DNA from: Chara braunii
Taxonomy: Eukaryota > Streptophyta > Charophyceae > Charales > Characeae
DNA length: 20,000 bases
Direction: 5' to 3'
NCBI GenBank assembly: GCA_003427395.1
Contig: BFEA01000046.1
Coordinates: forward strand, 1,912,085 to 1,932,084
Part shown: piece after piece, positions 10,199 through 18,461 of the stretch
How the letters are laid out: the number at the start of each line of letters is the position of its first letter
Position numbering within the stretch: the first letter of the stretch is position 1
Translations under genes and position numbers: made by a program
Notes under the pieces: model-generated
The model's database searches: none
What the model was told of the DNA's origin: nothing
The model's input: only the letters and a program-made list of their open reading frames with translations

Positions 10199-11693
10199 AT
10201 GAATTCTGAATTGAAATGTTTGCGTGCCTCCATCTTGACGAGGTTCATCCCTCTTCTTTTCTTCCCTATCCCTCTCATAGTCTATGCCGATGAAGAAGGG
10301 GGGGATCTTTGGACGCGTTGTCAGATTGACGCAAGACGACAAAGACTAAAAGGCCTTCTTCGGCAACTGCTTGGTGAGATACACGATGCCGGTCCAGCAG
10401 TTGAACATCACGTTCACGAACAGTTCAACCTGCGAGCTGCAGAGAGTGAACTTGAAGCCACAAAAATTGGTGTTGAGATGCTGGAAACCGGGCAGCGAGT
10501 CGAGGAACTCATTAAACAAGGGTGTAATGCTCTTGACTGGTTTGTCGGGGAGCAATTTGAAAGAATGGACCAAAAAGGAAAGGAAGAAGAGAAGAAAGAA
10601 GAAAGTGAGGAGAGAAAGGAATTGTCCGTAGAGATAATGGAGGAAAATATCATACAATTAGAGAAATCTCGAGCAGATGAAAGAAGGAAGATAGAAGAAT
10701 ACCGGAGGAGAAAAGAAGAGAGAACAACAAGAAAAAGTGTTAGAGGAAATGAAAGAACGATTTCACTCTGAGGAAGTTGAGACTGATTTTTCCTCTGTAC
10801 TGCAATCTATCATGGCTTACCTTGTTCACCTTGAGAGGAAGGTGGACACTAACACCGTGTCATTAGGAACTATGATGAGATTGATGAAAGGTAAGGATAA
10901 GGTGAGTGTTGAGGAGGAGATGAAGGGGAAGCAGAAGAGAAACCACCCAAAGAGAAACTCATGAAAGATGGAATATGAAAGGTAACACCAGACAGACCCG
11001 GACCGTTGAAGAAAGAATTTGAGGAACCGGCAAAGAAGAAAGAATCACCCACGGAAAAGGAAAAAAAAACGGTGAAAGAAGCTGAAAAACCGAAGAAGAA
11101 AGAAAAGGTCGAAATAAAACTGCCATTCACGTACAACAATAAGAAAGATGAAAAGTTGTTGTTGTGGATCGCAGAGATCCAGACTTACTGTAGTACTGCA
11201 CCCGTCGAGCTTGACATCCATGTCGTTTTTTCCACGTCATGTCTGGGAGGAGTGGCTAAGGAATGGGTGTTGTCCGAGGCCAATGCCGTTGGGTTTGAAG
11301 ATACAAGTGAGTGGGCTAAGACCCTGACGTTGTGACAATTTCTCCAAAAGATTAAGGAGAGATTTCTCGACAAAAGGACGATCGACAAGGCCTTTGATGA
11401 ACTCACCACAATCGGGTAAAAGCGTTGGTCTTCAGTAGATGCACTGTCTCGTCTTTTACAGGAACCTTGGTTGAACTTAGGACAACCAGGTCTTGTACAT
11501 ATACGCACGTGCACTGCCTGACCCCATTCGCGGACAGCTTGTGGCGAAAGCCAAGTCTGGAAAGTACAATTATCGGCAGTTTCGTGGTCTCGCTCTTCAA
11601 AGAGACCAGATGATCGCTCAGGTCAAAGGTTCGTACGCTTTGGTAGTGAAGTCAAGACCGGTTGGTGGGTATGGGAAATGGGTCCTTTGGTAA
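10199..11693 (+). pseudogene. Element 2 gag, coiled-coil type
   Basis: The first frame starts at 10199, but its N-terminal 30 residues are hydrophobic (FIPLLFFPIPLIVYA) and may be leader rather than Gag. From about residue 45 it becomes a long charged helix with heptad character (EEKKEESEERKE, then ENIIQLEKSRADERRKIEEY). A frameshift near 10730 carries this into a second frame (VLEEMKERFHSEE...) ending at 10964. The next frame (11006-11335) is a Lys/Glu-rich linker and then a Retrotrans_gag-like capsid segment: LPFTYNNKKDEKLLLWIAEI and LGGVAKEWVL. It continues past a stop at 11333-11335 into QFLQKIKERFLDKRTI. After a further shift, ARALPDPIRGQLVAKAKSG and FRGLALQRDQM close the capsid-like part. 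No CCHC zinc knuckle was found before the protease. Confidence 0.8.
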
Positions 11694-12068
11694 CAAAAGC
11701 TATAGGAACATATGCTTGTTGTGTTTGACGATGATACCATAGAGAAGTTACCCCTCGACGAGTCTGAGGAGGTAACGACGGTAGTGAATCTAGGAAGGGT
11801 GATGTCACTGCTGTGATGGCCAACAAGGGAGGTCAAAGTCAATGGAAGAAGAAGAGGCCACGCTCGTTTCTTGAGCATCTCGGCATTGCGTTCGGGAAGC
11901 CTTGGGAGAAAATGAACATGACGGAGTGGTAGTCCAAAATGGACACTCGCCAATGCCTGTAGGAGTAGCATTTGCTCCTACTGAGTCAATGGAAGAAGAA
12001 GGGTTTAGACGAAGACAAAGGTAAGGCGCCTACAATTCGTTCTACCCCTTCGACTCACAAGGCAGAGG
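11694..12068 (+). other. Degenerate gag-protease linker of element 2
   Basis: Stops occur in all three plus-strand frames. Short coherent pieces remain (FDDDTIEKLPLDESEE near 11726-11773, and KKRPRSFLEHLGIAFGKPWE near 11847-11909), so this is decayed coding DNA. There is no Cys-rich segment where a zinc knuckle would be expected. Confidence 0.6.
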
Positions 12069-12509
12069 ATGACTTCTGTCTCACTGGACAATTCCCTTGA
12101 CGAGGTCGACAACGAACTCATAGCACTACGGTGTTCGTGGGCGAATAAAGCTAAGTCTAAGGGTGAGTTTATGATAGCGGATATTGAGATTGCGCACACG
12201 CGAGTGGGTGCCCTATTAGATCCAGGATCGACGCTGTTTTACATCTCAGAGAAGGCAATTCGAAAATTGCATCTGGGAATGAAGGTAAAAAATTCACCTC
12301 GACCTATCACGTCTATGCTGGCTGACAAGAGCACAATAATTGTTTCTCAATACGTCGATCATGTTAAATGCTACTTCAGGACTAAGGAAGGAAGAAAGAT
12401 CTTACATGCGATATCCTTCCTCATAGAAAAGAACCTACCATTTGACATGATTCTGGGAATGGATTGGCTCGTGGACGAGAAGTCTGAACTACGTGCGATT
12501 AAATCATAG
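12069..12509 (+). pseudogene. Element 2 aspartic protease (retropepsin)
   Basis: Retropepsin of the Gag-Pol polyprotein, about 125 residues of recognisable domain within a 146-codon frame. The active-site block reads ALLDPGSTLFYIS at about 12210-12248, where the family has D-T/S-G; the Thr codon is now Pro (DPG at 12219-12227). The C-terminal block FDMILGMDWLVDE is well conserved, as is the flap-side region between them (ADKSTIIVSQYVDHV). The frame stops just after LRAIKS, near where the protease-RT boundary would be. Element 1 has a different change in the same triad, so the two protease losses arose independently. Confidence 0.88.
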
Positions 12510-12597
12510 GTCTGGCTTTTACTCTACTCTGTCTTTCTGTTGTGTGAGTTACCTAGCTTTTCGTTCAATGGTAGTTAAGAAGAAGTTGGATCAGTAG

Positions 12598-12721
12598 GTG
12601 ATGATGGTGCTTGTCAAACGAGTCGGTGAGTGTTCCTCATCCTATCCACCTTCTATCGAGAAACTTCTTGACAAGTACAAGGACTTGCAGACTGAGCCGA
12701 CGGGAATCACTGAGCGTGCTA
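12598..12721 (+). pseudogene. Element 2 RT, N-terminal piece before the insertion
   Basis: Contains PPSIEKLLDKYKDLQTEPTG followed by ITERAI, which aligns with the [20 protein letters not shown] and VVEREV segment of the element 1 RT. The frame can be followed upstream past a stop near 12595 to MVVKKKLDQ. It is cut at 12722 by the TTAA-flanked insertion and resumes at 13854. Confidence 0.88.
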
Positions 12722-13853
12722 TTAAACCACCAGTACCACGCCCAGGCAAAAAAAAAAGCCTTCCTGAATTCATGGAAGACTTTGGAAGGTCGGGTAGGGG
12801 CTCGGGGGAGCCTCGACACACGTGCGCTTCGAAAACGAACACGGACGACCACAGAGCACAACAGCAAAAAAAAAAGAAAAAAAAAAGGGGGAAAAAAAGT
12901 AGCCGTTTTTCTCTACTTTTCATTCTGTGTCGTGCCAGTAAGGCAAGGCGTATTCCACGGCGCTCACTGACAACGTGCTCACATTAGTACTTTCCCGTTG
13001 GTTTGTTTCTTGCCTCCAGCGTAATATCCGACTATGTCGGGGAAGGCCTGGCTGAGGGCTCACAAGTGCTGTCCAGAATGTACTTTAACACTATCACAAC
13101 CAAATCCTTTTTTCTTTTTTGTTTTTTCTTTTGGGCTCTGCCTGCAGCCCAGAGGTAATCCACATTCATCCACACTAGCACTTCCTGAATGTATCTAACC
13201 ATGATCACGGCCAAATCTTTGCTTCTTTTTTTTTGTTGGTTTGTTTCTTTCCTCCAACGTAATACTTCCGACCAGATGTCCGGGAACGCCTGGCTCAGGG
13301 AATGTTCACACTAGTGCTGTACAGAATGTACCTGAGCACTATCACAGTCAAATCCTTTTTTTTTTTTTTTTTTTTTTTTGGGTCTTGTCAGCAAGGCAGA
13401 GCGAATCCGTTTGTTCTCAGGGATGGCCCTCACTGAGGGCATACTCACCCGATTGCTTCCCTGAATGTGTCTCACCGCGATCACGGCCAAATTTTTATCT
13501 TGAATGTTTTCTTTTTTTTTCCCTTTTGTTTCCTTCCTCCTTTTCCGCATTCTCGGGGATGACTTCACTCAGGGCATCAAAAAGAGGGATAAAAAGAAAG
13601 GAAAAAAAAAGAATAGCAAAGATGAAGGGAAAGAAAAATAAAATGAAAAACCTCTCATTTTTTTATTTTTTTTATTTTTTATTTTATATTTTATTTTCCT
13701 CTCATAAGAAGTACCGGTCCCTCGACATTGTAAGAACCGGTAGGCCGTTGTAGCACTGCTTTTCTCCGGCTTCCTCCTACGGCAACAAAACGGTTCAGTA
13801 GCTCGAAAAAAAAAAGGTTCGGAGAAGTGCATTGTAAGGTACTGGTGGTTTAA
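12722..13853. mobile_element. Non-autonomous TIR element inserted in element 2 RT (TTAA site)
   Basis: The first 16 bases, TTAAACCACCAGTACC (12722-12737), are the exact reverse complement of the last 16, GGTACTGGTGGTTTAA (13838-13853). Taking TTAA as the duplicated target leaves a 12-bp terminal inverted repeat (ACCACCAGTACC) on a 1,124-bp body. Removing 1,128 bp leaves one TTAA and restores the RT frame with no residue gained or lost relative to element 1. Because TTAA is palindromic, a TA or TTA target would give the same empty site, so piggyBac-, Harbinger- or mariner-like origins cannot be separated on this alone; TTAA favours piggyBac-like. No transposase is seen: open frames inside are low-complexity (poly-Lys, poly-Phe). 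Confidence 0.87.
12997..13577. repeat. Degenerate tandem repeats with T/A tracts inside the TIR element
   Basis: A segment beginning GTTGGTTTGTTTCTT at 12997 recurs at 13235 and, more weakly, near 13522. A second segment beginning GTGCTGT, then CAGAATGTAC and ending TCAAATCC-T(n), occurs at 13066 and 13314. Related but shorter forms (CCTGAATGT, then GATCACGGCCAAAT) occur near 13184 and 13460. The period is about 238-248 bp with a half-period near 120 bp. Each copy ends in a T-run; the longest is 24 T at 13356-13379. A/T homopolymer runs also lie near 12748, 12866 and 13660. Confidence 0.75.
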
Positions 13854-14660
13854 GTACACGATTGAGATTATTCATGGAAGCAGGATCCCCAAGGGTGCCA
13901 TCTATCGAATGTCTCCCAAGGAACTTGAGGAATTGCGCAAACAACCTGCAAGAACTTGCTGACAAAGGATGGATTCGCCCTAGCTCATCTCCTTATGGTG
14001 CTCCTGTCTTATTCGTGCCCAAAAAGGAAGGTGAACTTCATCTATATATAAATTATTGCGGGTTGAACTCCGTCACTGTGAAAAACGCGGAACCACTTCC
14101 ACGCATTGACGACCTGTTGGACCAGTTACAAGGTTGCAGGTACTTCAGCAATATTGATAAGAATTCAGGGTACCACCAGATTGAGGTGGTTGTTGAAGAT
14201 CAACATAAGACAACATTCCAAATCAAGTATGGTCACTACGAGTTCGTGGTTATGCCTTTCGGTTTGACCAACGCGCCTGCGACCTTCCAAAGGTCAATGA
14301 ATGAACTGTTCCGTCAACGGCTTGATCAATTCGTAGTAGTCTATCTTGATGACGTTCGAGTGTATAGTAAGACACTAGAAGATAATGAGAAACACCTATG
14401 AATGGTTTTGCAGAAGTTGCACGAGGGCAACTTCAAACTGGATCCGAAGAAGTCGGAGTTTGCTAAGCGTGAAGTCTTGTACTTAGGGCATATAGTAAAC
14501 GAGGAAGGACTAAGGCCTGAAGAAAAGAAGATTACAGCAACCCGAGATTGCCCACAACCTTAGACTATACTTGAACTAAGATCTTTTCTAGGACTCGCTA
14601 GCTATTATAGGAAGTTCGTCAAAAACTTCTCCTTGATAGCTGCCCCTCTGAGAAGACTGC
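13854..14660 (+). pseudogene. Element 2 RT, main part after the insertion
   Basis: Resumes with IEIIHGSRIPKGAIYRMS and PKELEELRKQ; a one-base insertion near 13945 moves it into the frame carrying LQELADKGWIRPSSSPYGAP. Motifs in order: [29 protein letters not shown] (first catalytic Asp kept, though the usual DLKSG is DKNSG), [16 protein letters not shown] and VVYLDDVRVYSK with YLDD at 14342-14353. A stop at 14399-14401 follows EKHL, after which LQKLHEGNFKLDPKKSEF and LYLGHIVNEEGLRPEEKK continue in frame. A further stop near 14561 again replaces part of the conserved region before [18 protein letters not shown]. Confidence 0.93.
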
Positions 14661-15209
14661 TGAAAAAGAAAAAGCCTTGGTTGTGGGACAAAAGATTGTG
14701 AGTCATCGTTTAGAAAGTTAAACATGCTCTGACTCACTATCCTGTCTTAAAAATTGTTGACCCTTCTCTTCCTTTCATTGTCACGACTGACGCAAGTCAG
14801 TTTGGGATTGGGGTTGTGCTACAACAAGACGACAGTAACTAAGGGATATAGACCTATCGAATTTATGTCAAGAAGACTTCCGTCAGAGAAAGTGGCCAAC
14901 TCCACATATGAAAGAGAATTGTACGCCTTAGTTACTGCACTAGACACCTGGAAACATTACTTGTTAGGGAGGCATTTCATTGTCTACTCTGATCACTCTA
15001 CTTTAAAGTGGATCAAGACTCAGCCTAAACTCTCTGACAAGTTGGTAAGATGGTCAACCTTCCTTGATACCTTTGATTTTGAGGTGAAAACAATCAAAGG
15101 AAAGTCTAACATGATTGCGGACACATTGTACAGGTGTGCAGATTACTTTGGAACCATCGTCTCTTACCTCGATATCGGGAACAAACTAAAAGAACAGATT
15201 CGCAAGTGA
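14661..15209 (+). pseudogene. Element 2 RNase H
   Basis: After stops near 14699 and 14711 the frame carries VKHALTHYPVLKIVDPSLPF, then IVTTDASQFGIGVVLQQDD with the first catalytic Asp. A one-base frameshift near 14837 moves it into the frame running to 15209, with TYERELYALVTAL (Glu), VYSDHSTLKWIK (Asp) and IADTLYRC, where relatives have ADALSR (Asp kept). All four acidic residues remain, but not in one frame. Confidence 0.9.
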
Positions 15210-16015
15210 TCCTATTTGGAGTCCCATTATTGAGACTTTACGAAAGAACCCTGAATTATTCCCTGAATATCGAATGACCGATAGGTCACTCTTCTATTTG
15301 GATCAGATCGAAGAAAGATTGCGTATTCCTCACCAATAACCAATCAAGAGTGTAATCATTGGGAAATGCCATGATACAGAAGGTCACTTTGGTTTTAAGA
15401 AGACGTATGTCGATGTGCGAGAACGTTTTGAATGGAAAGTAATGAAGGAAGATGTACTACTCTATGTGTGGACTTGTCTTGTCTGTCAAAGGAACAAACC
15501 CTCACATGAGAATCCGATGGGACTGCTGAGACCGCTGCCTATTCTAAATGAGCCAGGTGAGTCTACTTCTATTGACTTTATGAGTCTCACTAAGAGTGGA
15601 ATGGCAACAGTCAGGTAATGGTCATCGTAGATAGATTCTCTAAGTATGCTATGTTCATTCCTTCGCCTGCTGAACCGTGCTAGTCATCCAAAATTTCCAG
15701 ATGTGATGGGTCTCTGAATATGGATTCCCAAATAGAGATGTTCGGTTCACTAGTCTACAATGGCAAAAGTTGATGGAAGGCTATGGGACCACGTTGACCA
15801 TGTCGTCAGGCAGACATCCTGAAACGAATGGCCAAACTGAGCAAATGAACCGTCTTTGCCAACAACTTTTGCGAATGTATGTCCGACCTGATCAGATAGA
15901 TTGGGATGAGAACTTGCCTAAAGTTGCTAGTGCGTATAATAACAGCATACATACCGTAGAACGCCTAATGCTCTGCATAAAGGATGGAAGCCTATGCGTC
16001 CCATTGACGTATTGA
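15210..16015 (+). pseudogene. Element 2 integrase, zinc-binding and catalytic core
   Basis: The zinc-binding motif is complete: both His in KCHDTEGHFGFKK (about 15366-15404) and both Cys in TCLVCQRNK (about 15474-15500). The first core Asp is in TSIDFM. A break near 15615 leads into VMVIVDRFSKYAMF in another frame. Around 15722-15755 the sequence reads GFPNRDVRFTS, where element 1 has GLPKSITSDRDVRFTS: five residues that include the second catalytic Asp are deleted. The Glu region is kept (HPETNGQTEQMNR), followed by DQIDWDENLPKVASAYNNS. The deletion is not a simple frameshift, so this integrase could not regain activity by frame repair alone. Confidence 0.9.
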
Positions 16016-16579
16016 CAAGGGACCAGATTCAGAGGCTATCCCCATGTATGGGTGAATTCGCAGTTTTCTATGAAGAAGACATTAAGAAGGTGAAGGGAAA
16101 CGTTCAGAGAGCCCAACTGCAAATGATTGAACAAGCCAATAAACATTGTCGTCCTTCACAATTTCAAGAAGGAGATAAAAGAGTTTTCCTTAAAAGAAAA
16201 TGTGTCTGAGAAACTGCTACCTGTCTACTATGGCCCCTGGGAAGTGATGCAGACAGACCTTCCTATCGTGTCGATGTACCTCCACACCTAAGGACATACC
16301 CTGTCTTCCACGCATCTAAGCTGCTGCCCTATGTAGAAGGTGACAACTTTCCGAATAGGCCATCTATGTTTCCACCCTCAATGAATGGAGGTTACGAAGT
16401 TGAAAAGATACTGGAACATGGCTACTTTTCTACAGGTGGCAGAGGAAGACCTCAGAAGCAGTACAAGGTAAAGTTCAAGTCCCAACCTCCATCTGAAGCG
16501 AGATGGTTCAGTACGAAAGAACTCCTATACTGCTCCTGACATTGTTGCTGCATATGAACGTGGGTTAAATGAGAATTGA
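16016..16579 (+). pseudogene. Element 2 integrase C-terminus and chromodomain-like tail
   Basis: A frame from about 15985 carries QMIEQANKHCRPSQFQEGD and stops at 16207-16209. The sequence then resumes with LLPVYYGPWEV, RTYPVFHASKLLPY and, from 16381, a chromodomain-like segment: YEVEKILEH, the GGRGRPQKQY basic patch, KVKFKSQPPSEARWF and a final helix. VEKIL, the [KR]Y-V-K-F strand and the following Trp match chromodomain positions. A one-base loss near 16530 shifts the last 20 residues (APDIVAAYERGLNEN) into another frame ending at 16577-16579. This tail is closer to a standard chromodomain than that of element 1. Confidence 0.85.
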
Positions 16580-16960
16580 TGTATTTTCTGCTATGGAACT
16601 TGAAAACTGGCCCGGCAGGAATGCAATAACCCATGCCATATGTCTCATGGAAATCTGAGGGACTACTTGGCTGCCCTCAGCCCAGGCCAAAACAGGGGAA
16701 AAAGACCCCACACGAATTCAGGGCCTGGGCGTGTGACAGTTGACTTTTATCAATTTTCGTGACTCCAGCAGTCAAAGTCCAAAGGTACCCAGCCCAGGCC
16801 ATCGGTCAAGCACACACACTTGTTTGTATGCAGGTACCCAGACAGCATCAGGTCCAAGGGGAAGTCTGCAACTGCACACAATTAGGGCCCTGGCTGGACG
16901 CCGGCACTGTGGGCGACAACGACATTATGCTGGCGCTTCTGCATTGTGCGCCAGGCAATC
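16580..16960. other. 3' non-coding DNA of element 2
   Basis: No gene is seen. A purine-rich run (CAGGGGAAAAAGA, near 16692-16704) may be the polypurine tract of element 2, but no TG-starting repeat that recurs upstream could be matched to it. GGCCTGGG-like words occur several times (near 16681, 16724 and 16790). Confidence 0.5.
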
Positions 16961-17319
16961 TGATGTGGCGCTGCCTCTGGTCTACATTGCATGCTGATGT
17001 GGCGCTGCCTCTGGTCTACATTGCATGCTGATGTGGCGCTGCCTCTGGTCTACATTGCATGCTGATGTGGCGATGCCTCTGGTTTACATTGCATGCTGAT
17101 GTGGCGCTACCTCTGGTCTACATTGCATGCTGATGTGGTGCTGCCTCTGGTCTACATTACGTGTTGATGTGGCTTTGCTTCTGGACTACATTGTTGATGA
17201 GGTGTTTGCCACTAGTCTACATTGCTGATGTGGTGTGTGCCACTGGTCTTCATTGATGATGTGGCGCTCGCCACCTGTCTCGACTGCTGATGTGGCATTG
17301 TCCACGCTGTCTACATGGG
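16961..17319. repeat. Tandem array, 34-bp units decaying to about 31 bp (11 copies)
   Basis: Each unit begins TGATGTGGYGCT and ends CTACATTGCATGC. Six 34-bp copies start at 16961, 16995, 17029, 17063, 17097 and 17131, and the first few are nearly identical. Five shorter, more diverged copies of 30-32 bp start at 17165, 17195, 17226, 17257 and 17288; these lack the terminal GCATGC. The order suggests recent expansion at the left end of an older ~31-bp array. Units directly abut with no spacers, so this is not a CRISPR array. Confidence 0.96.
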
Positions 17320-18279
17320 GTGACTCGTTGTGAGGAGGAGGGAGATCGGGATCTGTGGATGATTGGGATCGGGTACTCACCTGAGGTTGACGTCGTCACT
17401 GTAATCTGCTGTGTCTTCATGGTCTTCACGAGATAAGAGTGCCACGTGGCACTATTGTGTGATCAGGATTATTATACTTGTTATCATATACTGGTTGTTG
17501 ACGTGGAGAGGGAAGAAGCCCCGAGAAGGAGTGGGGTTTGACGGGATTATTCTTGTGTGATCTTTGATCATCTATTCCACCTTCTCCTCTGTCTGATCCC
17601 CTCCACTCTCTTTGTCTAATGGTAATGAGATACTGTTCAGTTTTCACTTCACGATAATTGGAGACTGTGCTGCAGATACAGAGACTACTGATGCTTTACG
17701 ACTGATGAGTATCTGCCGGACCTCCACGTGATCCAGCTCCTTCACCATCCCCCCCTCCCCGGCGATGTACTCTGCGGGATAAGAACAACAGGCCGCCACG
17801 CCACCCACCTCCGCCAAGAGTTCAAAAAAGAGATCCCGCCTGCTACACATCCAAATCTTCCCAAAAGTCGTGCCCCGACATACGTCCTACACCAAATAAA
17901 AAGACGGCGCCCATGAGGCCACAAAAGCAAAAAATAAGAGTGGGTGTGCGGGAAACAAAAATGTCTCGCAACTCTGAGGCCGAATTCTGGACTGCTCAGA
18001 TGTTGGTGTGGTGCCTGGCTCTCTCATGGGCCCATTATGCATTATCTGGCTTATACACAAATGGGATAACGAAGAGTTGAGGGGGAGGTCATGGCGGCGA
18101 GATATGGACATTGGGTCGAGCTTGTGCTCTCCTTTCCTCCATTCATCTTTGACCTTCCCTACATGAAATGGCCAGATCCTAGAAGATTTCAGTTCTATCT
18201 CGTTTTGCAGCGTTCTGTTGTCATGTTAAATTATTTCATAATGCATTTTGACACTTCATACACTCGTACATGCATGCAG
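17320..18279. other. Non-coding or intronic stretch upstream of the DCD exon
   Basis: No gene is recognised. A G-box palindrome lies at 17438-17453. The N-terminal part of the DCD domain (a short Cys-containing strand before the GLP motif) was looked for here and not found, so the preceding exon is either diverged or outside the window. The last 100 bp (18180-18279) are T-rich and end in a plausible 3' splice site. Confidence 0.5.
17438..17453. promoter_or_regulatory. 16-bp perfect palindrome with G-box core
   Basis: AGTGCCACGTGGCACT is perfectly self-complementary and centred on CACGTG, the G-box bound by plant bZIP and bHLH factors. A related TGACGTGG word lies near 17508. Whether it regulates the DCD gene about 0.8 kb away is unknown, since no transcription start is visible. 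Confidence 0.45.
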
Positions 18280-18461
18280 GGCTGCCGGAGAATCCTCATT
18301 GGAGCTATGTCCAGCACATTGCGAAGGGGATGCACTTGTTCCTCTTCAACTATGAAACCCGGATGTTGCATGGTGTGTTTGAGGCGGCAGGTCAAGGGGA
18401 CCTTTACATTGATTGTCATGCGTGGACTGGTGGAGATAAGGGGACAAAGTATGCAGCTCAG
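18280..18461 (+). CDS. Internal exon encoding most of a DCD domain
   Basis: Sixty codons plus two bases: an intron splits the first codon (phase 1) and the exon ends on a whole codon. The peptide starts LPENPHWSYVQHIAKGM and contains LFLFNYETRMLHGVFEAAG, YIDCHAWTGGD and a final YAAQ. These match the DCD domain landmarks: GLP near the start, SYV-x2-I-x2-G, LFLFNY-x2-R-LHG-FEA, a central ID-x2-AW and a terminal PAQ (here AAQ). DCD proteins (for example the Asn-rich NRP proteins) occur in plants and are linked to stress responses and cell death. The acceptor is TGCATGCAG at 18271-18279. The donor reads CAG|GCAAGT at 18459-18467, a GC instead of GT; with the usual GT absent, translation would run on into sequence with no DCD similarity. 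Flanking exons were not found, so this may be a gene fragment. Confidence 0.78.

Larger units (their letters stand above)
10199..16579 (+). mobile_element. Element 2: decayed Ty3/gypsy retrotransposon body
   Basis: Plus-strand remnant with domain order gag, protease, RT, RNase H, integrase, chromodomain-like tail, the same as element 1 but clearly a different lineage. It carries many stops and frameshifts, a deletion removing an integrase catalytic residue, and a 1,128-bp insertion in RT. No LTR pair, PBS or target duplication could be identified: the DNA before gag has been displaced to the left of element 1, and no matching copy was recognised downstream of 16580. The purine-rich run CAGGGGAAAAAGA near 16692 could be its polypurine tract. 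Confidence 0.92.

Noticed and set aside
13241-13753. 170-codon frame with poly-Phe and Lys-rich ends inside the TIR element
   Set aside because: It is built from T-runs and A-rich sequence; no transposase motif is visible.
16740-17031. Open frames across the tandem array
   Set aside because: They arise from repetition of the 34-bp unit, which changes frame at each copy.
16961-17319. CRISPR-like direct repeats
   Set aside because: Units abut without spacers and degrade along the array, in a eukaryotic context.
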